From Cyprinodon diabolis (lineage: Eukaryota > Chordata > Actinopteri > Cyprinodontiformes > Cyprinodontidae): a stretch of 64,000 nucleotides of DNA. A model generated the notes under the pieces. The model ran no database searches. It was not told the origin of the DNA and saw only the letters and a list, made by a program, of their open reading frames with translations. Location: assembly GCA_030533445.1 (NCBI GenBank), contig CM060064.1, positions 44,411,787-44,475,786 on the forward strand. The letters run 5' to 3'. Of the stretch, positions 1-11,189 are shown piece by piece (position 1 is the first letter of the stretch; every line of letters begins with the position of its first letter). The position numbers and the translations under genes are program-made.

Positions 1-269
1 TCTATGGGAGAAATGTGTGGAGGTCTAGCCTCGAAGAAAAACCTAATTAAATTAGAATCCAGGAATATTTAAGCTGATTAAACATGCAGATCAAATATAG
101 ACAGATTTTTATATATTGTATCAGAAAAAGTAAGAAGTTTCAAAGTAGAAAGTACATAAAAACCCAAATATAGATAGTTCTAAATTCCTCCCCTCGAATG
201 ACATGAAATCAGTTAGATAAAGCCTCTATGGGGCCCACCGCAAAATTTGATTTTGGGGCCCTTTATTTC
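1..269. other. AT-rich unassigned flank
   Basis: No gene or clear repeat boundary is visible. The last ~50 bases, with two GGGGCC motifs, resemble repeat debris also seen near 3940 and 4500. Confidence 0.4.
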
Positions 270-800
270 TAGCCTCGTGAGACCATCCTGATCTCGCGAG
301 CTTTCAAGGTTTCACTCGCAAATCATTCTGGAGACTCTCCGTTAAAGAAAATTTGGAGCCGTTCACCAAACGAACGTCCAATCAGCGTTGGCTTTGAGGC
401 AGTTTGAGGTGTGACGCAACAAGAAGCGTGAATGTTCAGTCTAAAGAACGTGGCGGCTTCAGCCGATGAAACTAGCGTTAGCGTGGCTATCGAGCAAGTT
501 TTATCGGAATTACAGAGTATTTCTTCACTGAAAGAAGAGCAAAACACTGCTCTGGAGGCTTTTCTCAGAGGAAAATATGTTTTTGCTCTTCTCCCGACTG
601 GTTTCAGCAAGAGTTTGATCTATCAATTGGCTCCTCTTCGTCGTCCCTCTGTTAGTACGTCATATGCTTCGTTGATCTGATTGGTTTATTTGGCCCGTCT
701 ATCACCAACATAGGCCAATCAGCTAACCAGTATTTTCACCTCTTCCCAAAATTACTTCAACGGAAGGTTTCCAGATGGATATGCGGAGCAAATCCATCTT
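270..800 (+). mobile_element. Helicase-head element, copy 1 (3' truncated)
   Basis: This copy starts with the family terminus TAGCCTCGTGAGACC and runs through the RecQ-like N-terminal frame, but it breaks off inside the 3' terminal region and joins a fragment of another repeat. The ATG used in other copies (AACATGGCGG) is GTG here, so the likely start codon is lost. The glycine-rich loop reads LLPTGFSKS, with Gly changed to Ser. It belongs to subfamily A, which continues with LIYQLAPL. It is probably the oldest or most damaged of the five copies. Confidence 0.85.
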
Positions 801-828
801 GCATTGTATCGTTGACTCTACAGCAATC

Positions 829-957
829 CATCACACTGAGTATGCATGCAGTAACACTGGAGAAGAAACTGGTAGAAAACTCCAGCATAACCAGACTCAG
901 TGTGAGCAACCAATTGCCAACTGGGTTCAAGGAGACAGAAGCAGACACACAATAGGA
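829..957 (-). repeat. Fragment of the AATTG-tailed interspersed repeat
   Basis: The segment around CCAGACTCAGTGTGAGC and the AAGGAGACAGAAGCAGA stretch match the better copies at 36355-36815 and 39215-39535. It abuts the broken end of the helicase-head element, so the two were joined by insertion or deletion. Confidence 0.65.
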
Positions 958-1422
958 ACATAGACACTTTGATCGATTAATACTTTCTATGTTGTTACAT
1001 TTTTCATGATAACTGTAAACTATCTCCACAGGTGGCTTGTCTAGGAAAGAAACAGTTAAGCAGGTGAGCTCTGAGCCAGTGTTATGTCAAAAGCCACGAA
1101 GGAGAGCACATACACTTAGTCACAGTAAAAGCTGAGCACATAGTTATGTCTAGGTGTAAAACAGAAATAAACACTAAAAAGATTTTTATCATCCATAAGA
1201 AATGCTGATGGCAGCAGCCCAGCTGATATTTCTCCCCAGGATGGTGTCATAGCCAAACAGGAACAGACCAGATGAAACCATTATGATGAGGGAAAGCAGA
1301 GAGAACATAAAGGTATGGGTTGAATAAAAAATCCTGCAGAATGGGGGGATAGAGATAGAGTAAAGAACGATGAAAAGTGTTCCCTATGTCCTCCAGCAGT
1401 CTAAGTCTATAGCAGCATAGTG

Positions 1423-1560
1423 ATGGGAGTAACGGCCTTGAAAGTACTAACGCCGTTACCTTTTTTTAGTAACGAGTAATCTAACTAATTACTTTGACAG
1501 TAACTATAACGCAGTTACCATTGCTGACACCCCATATCTGCACGTTACTCAGGTCGCACA
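1423..1560 (+). mobile_element. Possible hAT-type MITE end (GGGAGTAACG type)
   Basis: AGTGATGGGAGTAACGGC followed by several GTTAC/GTAAC motifs is the pattern of a hAT-derived MITE terminus common in fish. No matching opposite end or target duplication was found, so this is a truncated remnant at best. The bases around it, 960-1422 and 1561-1899, hold nothing assignable. Confidence 0.4.
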
Positions 1561-1907
1561 ATTAACCTTTTTTTCATGATAGGAATCGTGCGTGCGTCAT
1601 GAGAGAGGGGAGGATGAGATTGGCTGATGTATAGTGAGATTCTGTCTGTCAGTTGGGTAGGTGGGTGTTTCCGTAAGAAAACATGGCGGGTGTTAACGTG
1701 ACATTGAGAGAGAAGTGCTCTGTTAGCACAGGTGGTTATTTACAGGGACCAATAGTGGCCTGTGCACTTTTAAATTCCTTTTCTATTATGGTCCCTGTAC
1801 TGAAGACATAATATTAGCTATATTTCTTGTGATGATATGTGCTGGTATCGAAATTGCAACTTATTGGTCCATTAAAGAAATTGAATTTGTTATATTGACA
1901 ATTTTGC

Positions 1908-2572
1908 TTGGGATGCACGATATAATCGGCCCCCTATCGGTATCGGCCTGAAAACTGAATATCGGACATTGGCCAACCCGCCGATATTTAACCCGATATT
2001 TGATCAGCTTCTGAGTTTCTAAAGTAAGAAAAAAGATAAAAAAAATACTACTACTTCTTCCTCAAAAACTTCTTTTTTACAGACTTAAAAACTTCTAAAG
2101 ACGAGGGAAAAAATATTGATACATTAAAATATCACAATATCTTCATATGCTGATATATTGCCATTTAAAAACACCATATCAATCTCTTTTACTAATGAAA
2201 TATTGCTATATGTCATCGTTATGCTACGAAATCCCCCGAAAATTCACGAAATTTTGCCATATTTTTATATGTTGATATATTGACGCGGTATCGATCTATT
2301 TTACTAACAAAATCTCACAAGAATTTGCAAAATATCACGAGAGTTTGTAACAGAACAATGAAATTTCACGAGATTTTGAAAGTAAAATAGATCGATACCG
2401 CGTTTTTAAAAATCTATTTGATATCAGCATATGAAAATATATTTAAGTATATTATTTTTCAAAGTGTCAGAAATGGATTTAATATGAGTATCGATATCGG
2501 TTATCGGCTACATGAGTTTTAAAATATCGGCATATCGGATATCAGCCAAAATCCCAATATCGTGCATCCCTA
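1908..2572. mobile_element. hAT-type non-autonomous element, 665 bp
   Basis: The ends are inverted repeats (GGGATGCACGATAT and ATATCGTGCATCCC), flanked by a perfect 8-bp duplication AATTTTGC at 1900-1907 and 2573-2580. Eight-base duplications are the hAT hallmark. The interior is AT-rich with many TATCGG motifs and no transposase frame. A second inverted repeat lies inside, at about 2283-2302 and 2381-2402 (GCGGTATCGATC against GATCGATACCGC). Confidence 0.85.
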
Positions 2573-2580
2573 AATTTTGC

Positions 2581-3408
2581 TTAAGCAGTGATTTAAAGGT
2601 TTTGTATGTTTAGCTTCAGCCATATTTAGATAGGATCCGTTTTCATCTGCTACATCATTAGCTGCAAGTAGTTCTTTGGCTCTATGGCTCACTTAATATA
2701 TTTGTTGCCCAATTAATTTTGTTTTATTCCTTTTTTCTCTGCCCCTTGAAAGAATAACGACCCCTCTGGCTGTTTGTTCAGATCATAAGGGACACTCAGG
2801 TCCCAGATATAAGATGTAGTCTGTTTATTTATGGCTTTAAAGAACATTTATCTAAAAATCAGCTAGAATGGAACCAGAAGATTTAATAAATTTATTGAGA
2901 ATATGAATCTACATATATGACAATTAATTGACAATAATTAAATATTTCTTTAGGGTTTTCTGGATTTACCTCCAAAGTTTAAAAGGAGCAGAGTTTCTGA
3001 TTAGACTTTCACCTTCTTCCATTTGTTTTCCCTCTAGTCACACTTTTATGAATTCAGGGACTGTGGGGCCAAATGTGGCAGCCTCTGTGATTTATTTGAT
3101 CTAGTTTTATTATATGGTTCTTTCACTCTTTGTTCTCAGTGAAATTACCAATGTTTCTGTTCCTCTTCCAGATTTGACATTTCTGCTTTCATTTTCCTGA
3201 ACGTCTCATTTATGATAGGTGACATCACACGTTGATTAGTTTATTTTAATTCTGACATAAATCTCTGTCAGTAAAGGAATGAGGAACACAGCAGTTTTCA
3301 AAAAACCAAAAGTTTAAAACTAGCTGTACTTTATAATTTGTTGAGAAATGAGGATGCAGCATTTTCAGAGAGCTTTTCTGATATTTATTTTGTGTTTTGG
3401 GTTTCCAG
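2581..3408. other. Probable intron sequence upstream of the syngap1 exon
   Basis: AT-rich, without recognisable repeats or reading frames. The 3' end at 3389-3408 is a usable splice acceptor: a T-rich tract ending in TTTCCAG. Confidence 0.5.
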
Positions 3409-3514
3409 GTTCACCCTTTGCTGATGCGCGAGAGGCGCTCAGAGTCCCACAGGAACAAGCTCCTGCGCCGGACAGTCAGCGTTCCTGTTGAGGGAAGGCA
3501 TCACCCCGAGATGG
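3409..3514 (+). CDS. syngap1: Internal exon of a syngap1-like Ras GTPase-activating protein
   Basis: This is the only convincing host coding exon in the window. SYNGAP1 is a postsynaptic Ras/Rap GTPase-activating protein. The exon is preceded by GTTTCCAG and followed by the donor GTAAGC. It opens in phase 0 and ends after the first base of a codon, giving 35 full codons. The translation contains [12 protein letters not shown] and [13 protein letters not shown], which match from memory the start of the split PH-domain region of vertebrate SYNGAP1 (human HPLLIRDRRSES and the identical [13 protein letters not shown]). RASAL2 has the looser [11 protein letters not shown], so SYNGAP1 fits better. 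The exon is more GC-rich than its surroundings. Neighbouring exons were not recognised: the preceding one should end near a LLMLDEDE-like sequence and the next should begin with a phase-completing base pair. Which teleost paralogue this is cannot be decided. Confidence 0.85.
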
Positions 3515-4670
3515 GTAAGCAATGAGGTTTTACTCATTTGAAGCCCCTGATGGAACCTGTGGAATAAAACAGCCTCATTCCTTGAGAAAAAAAAACAACA
3601 AATCATATTCAGGCTGAGGGCAATGAGAAGCTTTAGCACTTTTGAATGAATTTTAATGTCTTTAAAACATTTTCCCATCTTCAGCATTTGGAGGAACAGT
3701 AACAGAATGTCGGAATAAACACTTTCTTTGCATTATACCCATTTGTGTTGACTTACTCAGAATGCCGATGGCATTTCTTTCATGAAGGGGAGACTGTGGG
3801 TTTAGCTTCCCTACACTTTCTATGAAGTCTTTTTTGTCAGGATGTGTTTAATCTGAGTAAAGGGAGCTATAAAGGGATACAGAGAGAGCGTAAAATTCCA
3901 CTAAGGTTGATCTCATGGCCACTGGTGGACTTAAGAGATTTGGGGCCCAAAGTGAATGCAGGCAGAGGCCCCTTTGAAATGAGGTGACAACGCATAAAGC
4001 AACAGATACAAAGTGAGTTTTTAAAATCTTACACATAAACTATTTTTTTTACCTTTCTTTCCCGCTCTTCCTGTCCCATTTCTTTTTTCTCTTGTCTTTT
4101 TTCTCTTTGAATTTCTCCCCCTTTTTTCTCCGTCCAATGTCCCTTTCACAAACTTTTCTGTCCCTATTTGTTGTCTTCTTCTCCACATTTTCTCTTCTTC
4201 CTTTTACCTATAGTCTTTGTATTTTCTCCTTTTAGCCTCTTCTTTTTGGCACTGCTGGGGGGTCACTTCTTTTCATCTTATTTTTTTTCATTCGATTTGT
4301 TTTTATATGCTTTGCTGCCTGCTTCCTGGATCGTGTCTGCACATGCACAGTTGGAAGGACTGATTCAATGTAGTGAAGACTGAAGAGGCGGGGGTGGGGG
4401 GGGGATAAACATTCTGATTTTAACAAAAGGATTTTAATCAAAAACACAATTAATGTGTGTAAATAATTATGTATCAAAATTTTGTATGAGGAGTTCATTG
4501 GGACCCCCAGGAACTTGGGGCCTTGGGTAATCCTTAGTCTTGTGTAATGGCATATCAACCCCTGATCCTGGCCAGGGTTGTCCTAGATACCGTTCTGAAT
4601 TTGGAAAAGATGCTTCACTTCTTCACAAACTTATTGTTTTTGATAGAAACACAAACACACACCAACATCA
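3515..4670. other. Probable intron with T-rich tract and repeat debris
   Basis: From 4040 to 4330 there is a long pyrimidine-rich stretch (CTTTTTTCTC type). GGGGCC-containing pieces at 3938-3975 and 4498-4530 look like two parts of one degraded interspersed repeat. A G-run lies at 4388-4404. No coding signal. Confidence 0.45.
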
Positions 4671-6097
4671 CTGGATCATATCTCATTACCCAGTGGCCCT
4701 CACTCTGGTAATCATGAAGTGCTTTGAGAAGCTGGTTCTTCAGCACATCAAGGACTGTCTCCCCCCACACCTGGACCCCCAACAGTTTGCATACCGGGCC
4801 AACCGCTCCACAGAGGACGCCGTTGCCGTAGCTCTCCACTCTGCTGTGAACCACCTGGAGCAGCAGCAGAGCTACGTCCGGATGCTCTTTGTGGATTACA
4901 GCTCGGCCTTTAACACCATTCTCCCGGACAGACTCATCATCAAACTGGGCTCCCTTGGACTCCCCCCTCTCACATGTGCCTGGATCAACAACTTCCTGAC
5001 CGACCGACCCCAGGCTGTGAGAGTTGGCCCCCACCTCTCCTCCACCCGCACGCTGAGCATCGGCTCCCCACAGGGCTGTGTGCTGAGCCCCCTCCTCTTC
5101 TGCCTCTACACCCACGATTGTAGACCGATCCACAACCACCACCGGATCATCAAGTACGCCGACGATACCGCTGTGGTCGGTCTCATCTCCAGGGGCGACG
5201 AGGCCGCCTACAGAGAGGAGGTCCTGAAGCTGGCTGATTGGTGCTCAGAAAACAATCTGACTCTGAACACCAAGAAAACCAACGAGCTCATCATAGACTT
5301 CAGGAGGCACAGCCCTGAGCCAGCTCCCCTCTTCATCAACGGCGAGCAGGTGGAGAGGGTTCACAGCGTCAAATACCTCGGCGTCCACATCTCTGACCGC
5401 ATCACCTGGTCAGAGAACATCACCACCATCATCAAGAAGGCCCGGCAAAGGTTACACTTCCTGAGAATCCTCAGAAGGTATAACCTCAACTCCGATCTGC
5501 TGCTGGCCTTCTACCGCTCCTCCGTCGAGAGCTTGCTGACCTACTGCATCATAGTATGGTTCGGCAGCTCCACCGCTGCCGACAGGGAGAGACTGCAGAG
5601 GGTGATAAAGGCAGCGCAGAGGATTATCGGTCGCCCTCTCCCCTCCCTGACAGACATTTACTCCACCCGGTGCCTCAGCAGAGCCAGGGCCATCTCCAAG
5701 GACAGCTCCCACCCTGGCTCCAACCTGTTTGACCTGTTGCCCTCTGGAAGGCGCTACAGGCAAATGAGGATCAGGACAAACAGACTCAAGAACAGTTTCT
5801 TCCCCCAAGCCATTGCCGCCCTCAACTCCGACCTTCACTGACAGACACTTTACACCTGTTTTGCACTATTCCCCCCCCCCACAATCTGCGCCAGTACTGT
5901 TTACATTTCCTTTTCCACTGTTTACATTTCCTTTTCCTTTTAATATATTTATATATTTTTTTTATTTTTCATTTTTTAGTTTTTATTTTTATTTATTTTA
6001 CGGTAGCTGATATGGAAGTCCTAAAATCTCATTGTATCCGTTGCAGAATATAATGACAATAAAGGCTTTTTGACTTTTGACTTTGACTTTTGATTAC
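4670..6097 (+). mobile_element. 5'-truncated non-LTR retrotransposon (L2/CR1/Rex1-like)
   Basis: The insertion contains the C-terminal two thirds of a LINE ORF2, then a 3' UTR with a C-run, an AATAAAGGC signal near 6058 and a tail of TTTTGACT-type repeats. The 5' truncation is near 4670, where the frame enters a conserved PVALT block. 5' truncation is usual for LINEs. The reading frame is uninterrupted to its natural C terminus, so the copy is probably young. The clade assignment rests on remembered motifs ([20 protein letters not shown]) and is not firm. Confidence 0.88.
4681..5841 (+). CDS. LINE ORF2 reverse transcriptase, partial
   Basis: About 386 residues remain of a non-LTR retrotransposon polyprotein. 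The reverse transcriptase copies element RNA at the insertion site. From the N side one sees PVALT, then [11 protein letters not shown] with the first catalytic aspartate near residue 72, then [13 protein letters not shown], then KYADDTAVV with the YADD catalytic pair encoded at 5155-5166. The thumb follows, with [10 protein letters not shown] and [10 protein letters not shown], and the C-terminal end carries PSGRRYR. The endonuclease domain and the first part of the reverse transcriptase are missing by 5' truncation, so it cannot be autonomous. There are no internal stops. The frame continues upstream to 4540, but that part does not resemble the family. Confidence 0.9.
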   Translation, partial: SHYPVALTLVIMKCFEKLVLQHIKDCLPPHLDPQQFAYRANRSTEDAVAVALHSAVNHLEQQQSYVRMLFVDYSSAFNTILPDRLIIKLGSLGLPPLTCAWINNFLTDRPQAVRVGPHLSSTRTLSIGSPQGCVLSPLLFCLYTHDCRPIHNHHRIIKYADDTAVVGLISRGDEAAYREEVLKLADWCSENNLTLNTKKTNELIIDFRRHSPEPAPLFINGEQVERVHSVKYLGVHISDRITWSENITTIIKKARQRLHFLRILRRYNLNSDLLLAFYRSSVESLLTYCIIVWFGSSTAADRERLQRVIKAAQRIIGRPLPSLTDIYSTRCLSRARAISKDSSHPGSNLFDLLPSGRRYRQMRIRTNRLKNSFFPQAIAALNSDLH

Positions 6098-6180
6098 TTT
6101 CCCTGTTGTAAATGTCTAACCTTTACAGACAAAAAAAAAAAAGTCATTTATTGAACTTTTTTGATCTGACATTGGAGGAA
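6098..6180. other. Short spacer after LINE
   Basis: Contains an A-run at about 6130; nothing else is seen. Confidence 0.4.
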
Positions 6181-6366
6181 TTTACCTCTGCATTTAGCCT
6201 ATCCCCTTGGGAAAGCATTGGGCTGCCTTTGTGGGGCGCCTGGGGAGCAGTGTGGGGTTAGGGGTATTTCCTCAGTGACCCAGAGTAGCAGTCTGTGGGA
6301 CTTAAACTACAGTAACAAACTCAGGATTCCAAGCTCTCTGTCCCAACCACTAGGCCGCCACTCCCT
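6181..6366 (+). repeat. GGGGAGCAGTG short interspersed repeat, copy 1
   Basis: Shares GGCGCCTGGGGAGCAGTGTG and the end CCACTAGGCCGCCACTCCC with copies at 9846-10061 and 10419-10597. The family looks SINE-like in size; a promoter box could not be confirmed. Confidence 0.7.
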
Positions 6367-8734
6367 CAAATAACTGTGCAACTTTAGTTAAAAAAGGTAG
6401 ATCACTGATAATTCCTTGGTCTGCACTTAATTTGGTCTTTGCAGGGAAGAGAACAGGATAATCATACATTCACCTCAGCTCAATCGCAAATCTTAATTAG
6501 TCTTTCAGGTTTTTTCCTTATTTTTTCAAACTTTATCTAAAAACTATTTATTCAAATTTCACTTTTCGTACCTAGTTTTCAGAGTTCCGTTCTTTTTAAA
6601 ATTAAGTTTTGTAGATCACATTCTCTTCACTCACCCAATAAAAACAATTTCTCTTTGCTCACTCATCATACCAGAGTGAAAAACCTGCCCTAAGAAGTGA
6701 AGAGAATGTTATCTATAACACTCGATTTGAAAAAGAAAAATGTAAGAAATATTAGTAGAAAATATCAAATGGAAAAATATAGAATTAAATACAATAAAGA
6801 AATAAAAAAATAAAGGTGGAGAAAATCAACTTGAAAACAAAAAGATAAAAAATGTAAACAATGATTTAAACATACAATTTACAATACAAGTCATTAAAAA
6901 GTCCACTTCTTGTTTTGAAAAAAAGCAAAACTACTGTATTTTACAGTAAAGAGAAACAATTAAAAATAAAATGTTTATAGTTTTTTAGAGTTTTAAAATT
7001 CCCTCCTGAAAACCCTCAGAGGTTTTCCCTGATAACATGGACTCTGTGGCTTTATACATGATGTGATGTGTGATATTTGGACATAAACTGCACAACTTCC
7101 TACTACTTGAAACATCAAAATCATGGGAATAGTTTGAATGGAATAGTTTCTGCATTTATAAACACTAATAAAAGTAGGCGGCAGTCTTACTTTCCCAAAA
7201 TATCCTGCTTTTGAAGAAAGGATGTTGATGTCATTAAAAGTAGAAATTGCAGATTAGCCAGCAGGTGGATCCGGAGTGAGATCTGCTAATCCGTGACCTC
7301 TCATATAGTGTAATGTGAATGACATGTGCAGGGCCCGAGCAGATCTCTGGCAGAAGTTTAGTGTGCTTTTTCTTTTTTTTCCTTTTATTGTATACATTTA
7401 AATCCAGGCTGTCGTTGGCCACTGAGGACACCGCAAAGACAATGTCTTGCTAGGATGCCGGTTTGTTAGTTTTCCCAGCTGCTGCCTTCTGACATTTTTC
7501 TGAATTTCCTCAGAAGTAGCTTCAGATTTGTTTCATTTTTGACTTTCCTGTTTTTTAACTTGGTAATGAAAAGTTAAGGTGATATATAAAGACAAATATA
7601 TGTATATATATTTTGCTTCTTAATATTTTTATAGTAGTTGTTCACAAACAGCGAGTAGGGAACAGTGCTATTGCAGAGGAGCCCTGGTAGAAATGATTTA
7701 AATGAATGATTCATTTACAGTTATTATACATTCATTACATTGAAGAATTCTGTTACACAGTAAAATAAATTCTAAAAAAAGAAAAAAACAAACAAACTTT
7801 TTCAATTTAAAGCTGGTACTTGCTATGTTATTGCAATATTTAATTTACGGCAGTTCACTTTGTTCAATATCACTTCTGTTCTGGTAGATTTGGTTGCTTA
7901 TAATAGGTCAGTTCCCTGGCTTTAAAAAGTGCTTTTTGTGTATTTTGAACCTTTTCTCTTTCTGTATTTAGAAAAGCTCCCAGCAGTTATTCACAACCAA
8001 ACAAAGAGAAAAGATATTTTCACCTTTCAGCTCAAAGCATTTGTGTTCCTGTTTTTCATACCTTTTATCAATGGATATATATGGTGAGGTTTTTTTTATT
8101 TATCAAACTGCATCAAGAGTTCTTTTAGGTCAGTTCTTCTTTCATTCTCTCCACCCCTTCATGTTTTTTCACCTTTTGAATCATTTAAAAATGGACCCTC
8201 TGTTTGTTGTGCCTTACTCAGTCTCTCCGGTCCGTCTACAAATGTCTTTCACCAGACACCTCTTTGTCTCTTTCAGCCATTTTTGGGCTCTCCCCCGTGT
8301 CGTCCTCTTTCTGTGACTGAACCGGCACTGCTGACTTTTTGTAGAGTGCTGATTCAACAGGATAAATATTCCCCTTAGTAGATGTATGAGTGGCTGTCTG
8401 GCCTCAGAGAAGCCACATGGTGACACATTTGTTGACACGGTCCCTCTGCATTCTGACACATGCTGACATAGCAATGCCAGTTTAGATTACCCATGTACAT
8501 GGGTGTTATGAAAACAGTCACATACAGCTGTGGAAAAACTAGGACACCAGATTAGATATTGAGTTATTTTAAAATTGATGTTCACCTACTGGTATCTAAA
8601 TGTTTTTTTTTTTGTCTTCATTAAAGGACATAATCAACTAGATTTTGCTTCAACAACAAAATAGTTAGTCAGAGGATCCTCCTAATAGCTACTGTTGCCC
8701 ATTGGCTGAAATGCCTTGAGTAGGACAGTTTTTG
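6367..8734. other. Unassigned AT-rich DNA
   Basis: More than 2 kb without a recognisable gene, exon or transposon boundary. The open frames here (for example 8041-8316) lack family resemblance and look like chance. Confidence 0.5.
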
Positions 8735-9279
8735 TAACCTGACTCCGCCAGATGGATTTGCTGCGCATATCCATCTGGAAACCTTCCGTTGAAGTAATTT
8801 TGGGAAGGGGCGAAAATACTGGTTAGCTGATTTGCCTATGTTGGTGATAGACGGGCCAAATAAACCAATCAGATCAACGAAGCATATGACGTACTAACAG
8901 AGCGACGACGAAGAGGAGCCAATTGATAGATCAAACTCTTGCCGAAACCAGTCGGGAGAAGAGCAAAAACATCTTTTCCTCTGAGTAAAGCCTCCAGAGC
9001 GGTGTTTTGCTCTTCTTTCAGTGAAGAAATACTCTGTAATTCCGATAAAACTTGCTCGATAGTTACGCTAACGCCAGTTTCATCGGCTGAAGCCGCCATG
9101 TTCTTTAGACTGAACTGTCGCTCTTCTCGTTGTGTCACACCTCAACCCGCCTCAAAGCCAACGCTGATTGGACGTTCGTTTGGTGAACGGCTCCGAATTT
9201 TCTTCAACGGAGAGTCTCCAGACTGATTAGCGAGTGAAACCTTGAAAGCTCGCGTGATCAGGATGGTCTCACGAGGCTA
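8735..9279 (-). mobile_element. Helicase-head element, copy 2
   Basis: A full-length copy in reverse orientation, 545 bp, with AGGCTA closing the 5' end at 9279 and TAACCT opening the 3' end at 8735. The flanks CAGTTTTTG and GTGATTTTG agree at only 6 of 9 positions, so the target duplication has decayed or the copy recombined. The frame from 9138 down to 8869 (start ATG GCG at about 9099) is open and reads through the intact loop LLPTGFGKS into LIYQLAPL (subfamily A). It cannot encode a working helicase: all motifs after the ATP loop are absent. Confidence 0.9.
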
Positions 9280-9344
9280 GTGATTTTGTGGCTATGAGTT
9301 AAAATATGAGTTGTTTTATGGTTACCCTTTGAGGGGTGATCCTG

Positions 9345-9835
9345 GAGTACGGAGCCATTGGCTCTTTACTAGGGACCATCTAGGCTCTGCACAGGTGGAG
9401 CAGGAATCTAATCACTGTGGACACTAAGTGGGAACTGTTCTCGTTGCATGTTTGACTCCAGCAGAGCTGTCCTTTGTCACTGGTCCTGTCTGTAACCTTT
9501 ATGGACAGGATTTCAAGGGGCAACCGAGAGCCAGAGGAGGTCTGGTTTGGGGACAGACAGATGAAATCTGCCTGCAGAAGCATAATTCTGCTGGCTCCAT
9601 CCTGTGGGAGCTTGCGCCGCGCAGTTTGTAGCTGAGTGCAAAGCAGCGGAAATAAAGACCAGTTCCTCTTGGTGTTAGTCCAAGGTTCTTGACCAGCAAC
9701 TGGTGGCTTGTTCTGTTTAGTTCGGAAGAGAATTCCTGCCTTAAGTGAAGGAGTTCAGTACATTGGGTTCCTGTTCATGAGTGTCGGGGAGAGTGGAGCA
9801 GGAGCTCAATAAACAGATTAATAATAGTAATAAAT
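9345..9835 (+). mobile_element. Rex3 (RTE clade) LINE relic
   Basis: Stretches such as CTTTATGGACAGGATTTC, TTCTGCTGGCTCCATCC, GTTTGTAGCTGAGTG and the block around 9745-9790 follow the reverse transcriptase coding sequence of fish Rex3 (FAAECEAAG, then LPQVEEFKYLGVLF), with many stops and shifts. Both ends are missing. The 67-residue frame inside it is accidental. Confidence 0.7.
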
Positions 9836-9845
9836 TAATTAATAA

Positions 9846-10061
9846 TTAAACTTTATTGACACACATTGGAGAAATTTTAGCTCTCCATTTAACCCATCCC
9901 CTTGGGGAGCAGTGGGCTGCCATCATGTGGTGCCCAGGGAGCAGTGTGGGGTTATGGGTCTTTGCTCAGGGACCCAGAGTGACAGTCTGTGGGAGTGGGG
10001 GTCGAACTCAGAACCTCAGGATCCCAAGCTCTATGCCCTAACCACTAGGCTGCTACTCCCC
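9846..10061 (+). repeat. GGGGAGCAGTG short interspersed repeat, copy 2
   Basis: The most complete copy. It begins with AAACTTTATTGACAC, passes CCATCCCCTTGGGGAGC and GGGGTCGAACTC (which resembles a Pol III B box) and ends CCACTAGGCTGCTACTCC. It is SINE-like in length; derivation from a tRNA is only suggested. Confidence 0.75.
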
Positions 10062-10348
10062 CTGTTGTGTGGATTGGTGTGTCTACAGCTATAATGCGGA
10101 CCCTGTACCAGTCTGTTGTGGTGCAGAGTGAGGCAAGGCTCTCGATGTACCAGTCGTTCCCATCCTGACTGAATGAAATCTGGGTCATGATGGCTAAAAG
10201 AATGAGCTCCAGGATACAAGAGGCTGATATGAACTTTTCTTATGGTGCATTCACATCGAAAAATATTTGTTACACCCAGAGCTAAAAATAGACATTTTAT
10301 CCCTATGTAGAGGATGCAAGGTGAAGTGAACCGAACAATGTAATTCTA

Positions 10349-10409
10349 GCATGGCGACGAACTTGGAACCTTAGGATTCTATGCCCTAACCACTAGGCCG
10401 CCACTCCCC
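10349..10409 (+). repeat. GGGGAGCAGTG repeat, 3' end fragment
   Basis: Only the last ~60 bases of the family (GCCCTAACCACTAGGCCGCC) are present, directly before a fuller copy. Confidence 0.6.
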
Positions 10410-10418
10410 ATGACTCTC

Positions 10419-10597
10419 TGTATTTAACCCATCCCCTTGGGGAGCAGTGGGCTGCCATTGTGCGGCACCTGGGGAGCAGTGTGGGGTTATGGGTCTTTGC
10501 TCAGGGACCCAGAGTGGCAGGCTGTGGGAGTGGGGCTCGAACTCAGAACCTCAGGATTCAAAGCTCTATGCCCTAACCACCAGGTCGCCCTCCCCTA
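10419..10597 (+). repeat. GGGGAGCAGTG short interspersed repeat, copy 3
   Basis: Matches 9888-10061 closely, including GGGTTATGGGTCTTTGC and the GGCTCGAACTC box. Confidence 0.72.
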
Positions 10598-11189
10598 CAA
10601 TAATACAGTCAGGCTATAGCTCTTTTATCTTTCTCATTTGTTTTGTTTCATCTCAAACAGGACTGTTGTTTTAAGCCATTTTGTTCTCACCCTTCTTAGG
10701 GGTCGAATGACTGTCACAATTCAATTTATTCTTTTGTCTGTTTCCATTTGTTTGTCAATGGCACAATGTGTTCCCATTTATTTTGTTTAGTCTAATAATT
10801 TTCCAAAGGTAATGATTTGAAAGACAGGAATATAATTTTAGTAAAACCCATTTTCAGAGGATTTTGTTTTTATTTATTTTGCTCAAATTAAAATAAAATA
10901 CAAAAATAAAATATTTTTGTAAATATAAAGTTTCTTCTACAAATTTTGCTCATTTCAGGTCTGCAAGAAAGTTTGAGGTTAATGGAAGAAAAGTTGAGTG
11001 GTGATAAGGCACTACTCTGCTTAGAAAGTTATTCTGGTACTGGGGACAAAGAACATTAGAATACGTCTGATTTTTGTTCCAAAAATATCTATTTAAAGAC
11101 TGAATGTTTTTTTCCATTACTTTCACAAGCAATTAGCATATTTTGTAAATAAAAGAAAATGGCTATCCAGGCATGCAAATAAAACAACT
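10598..11189. other. Unassigned AT-rich DNA
   Basis: Nothing recognisable apart from an AT-rich block at about 10860-10930. Confidence 0.45.

Noticed and set aside
8041..8316. 91-residue Phe/Leu/Ser-rich frame
   Set aside because: Composition follows T-rich DNA; no motif, no conserved neighbour.
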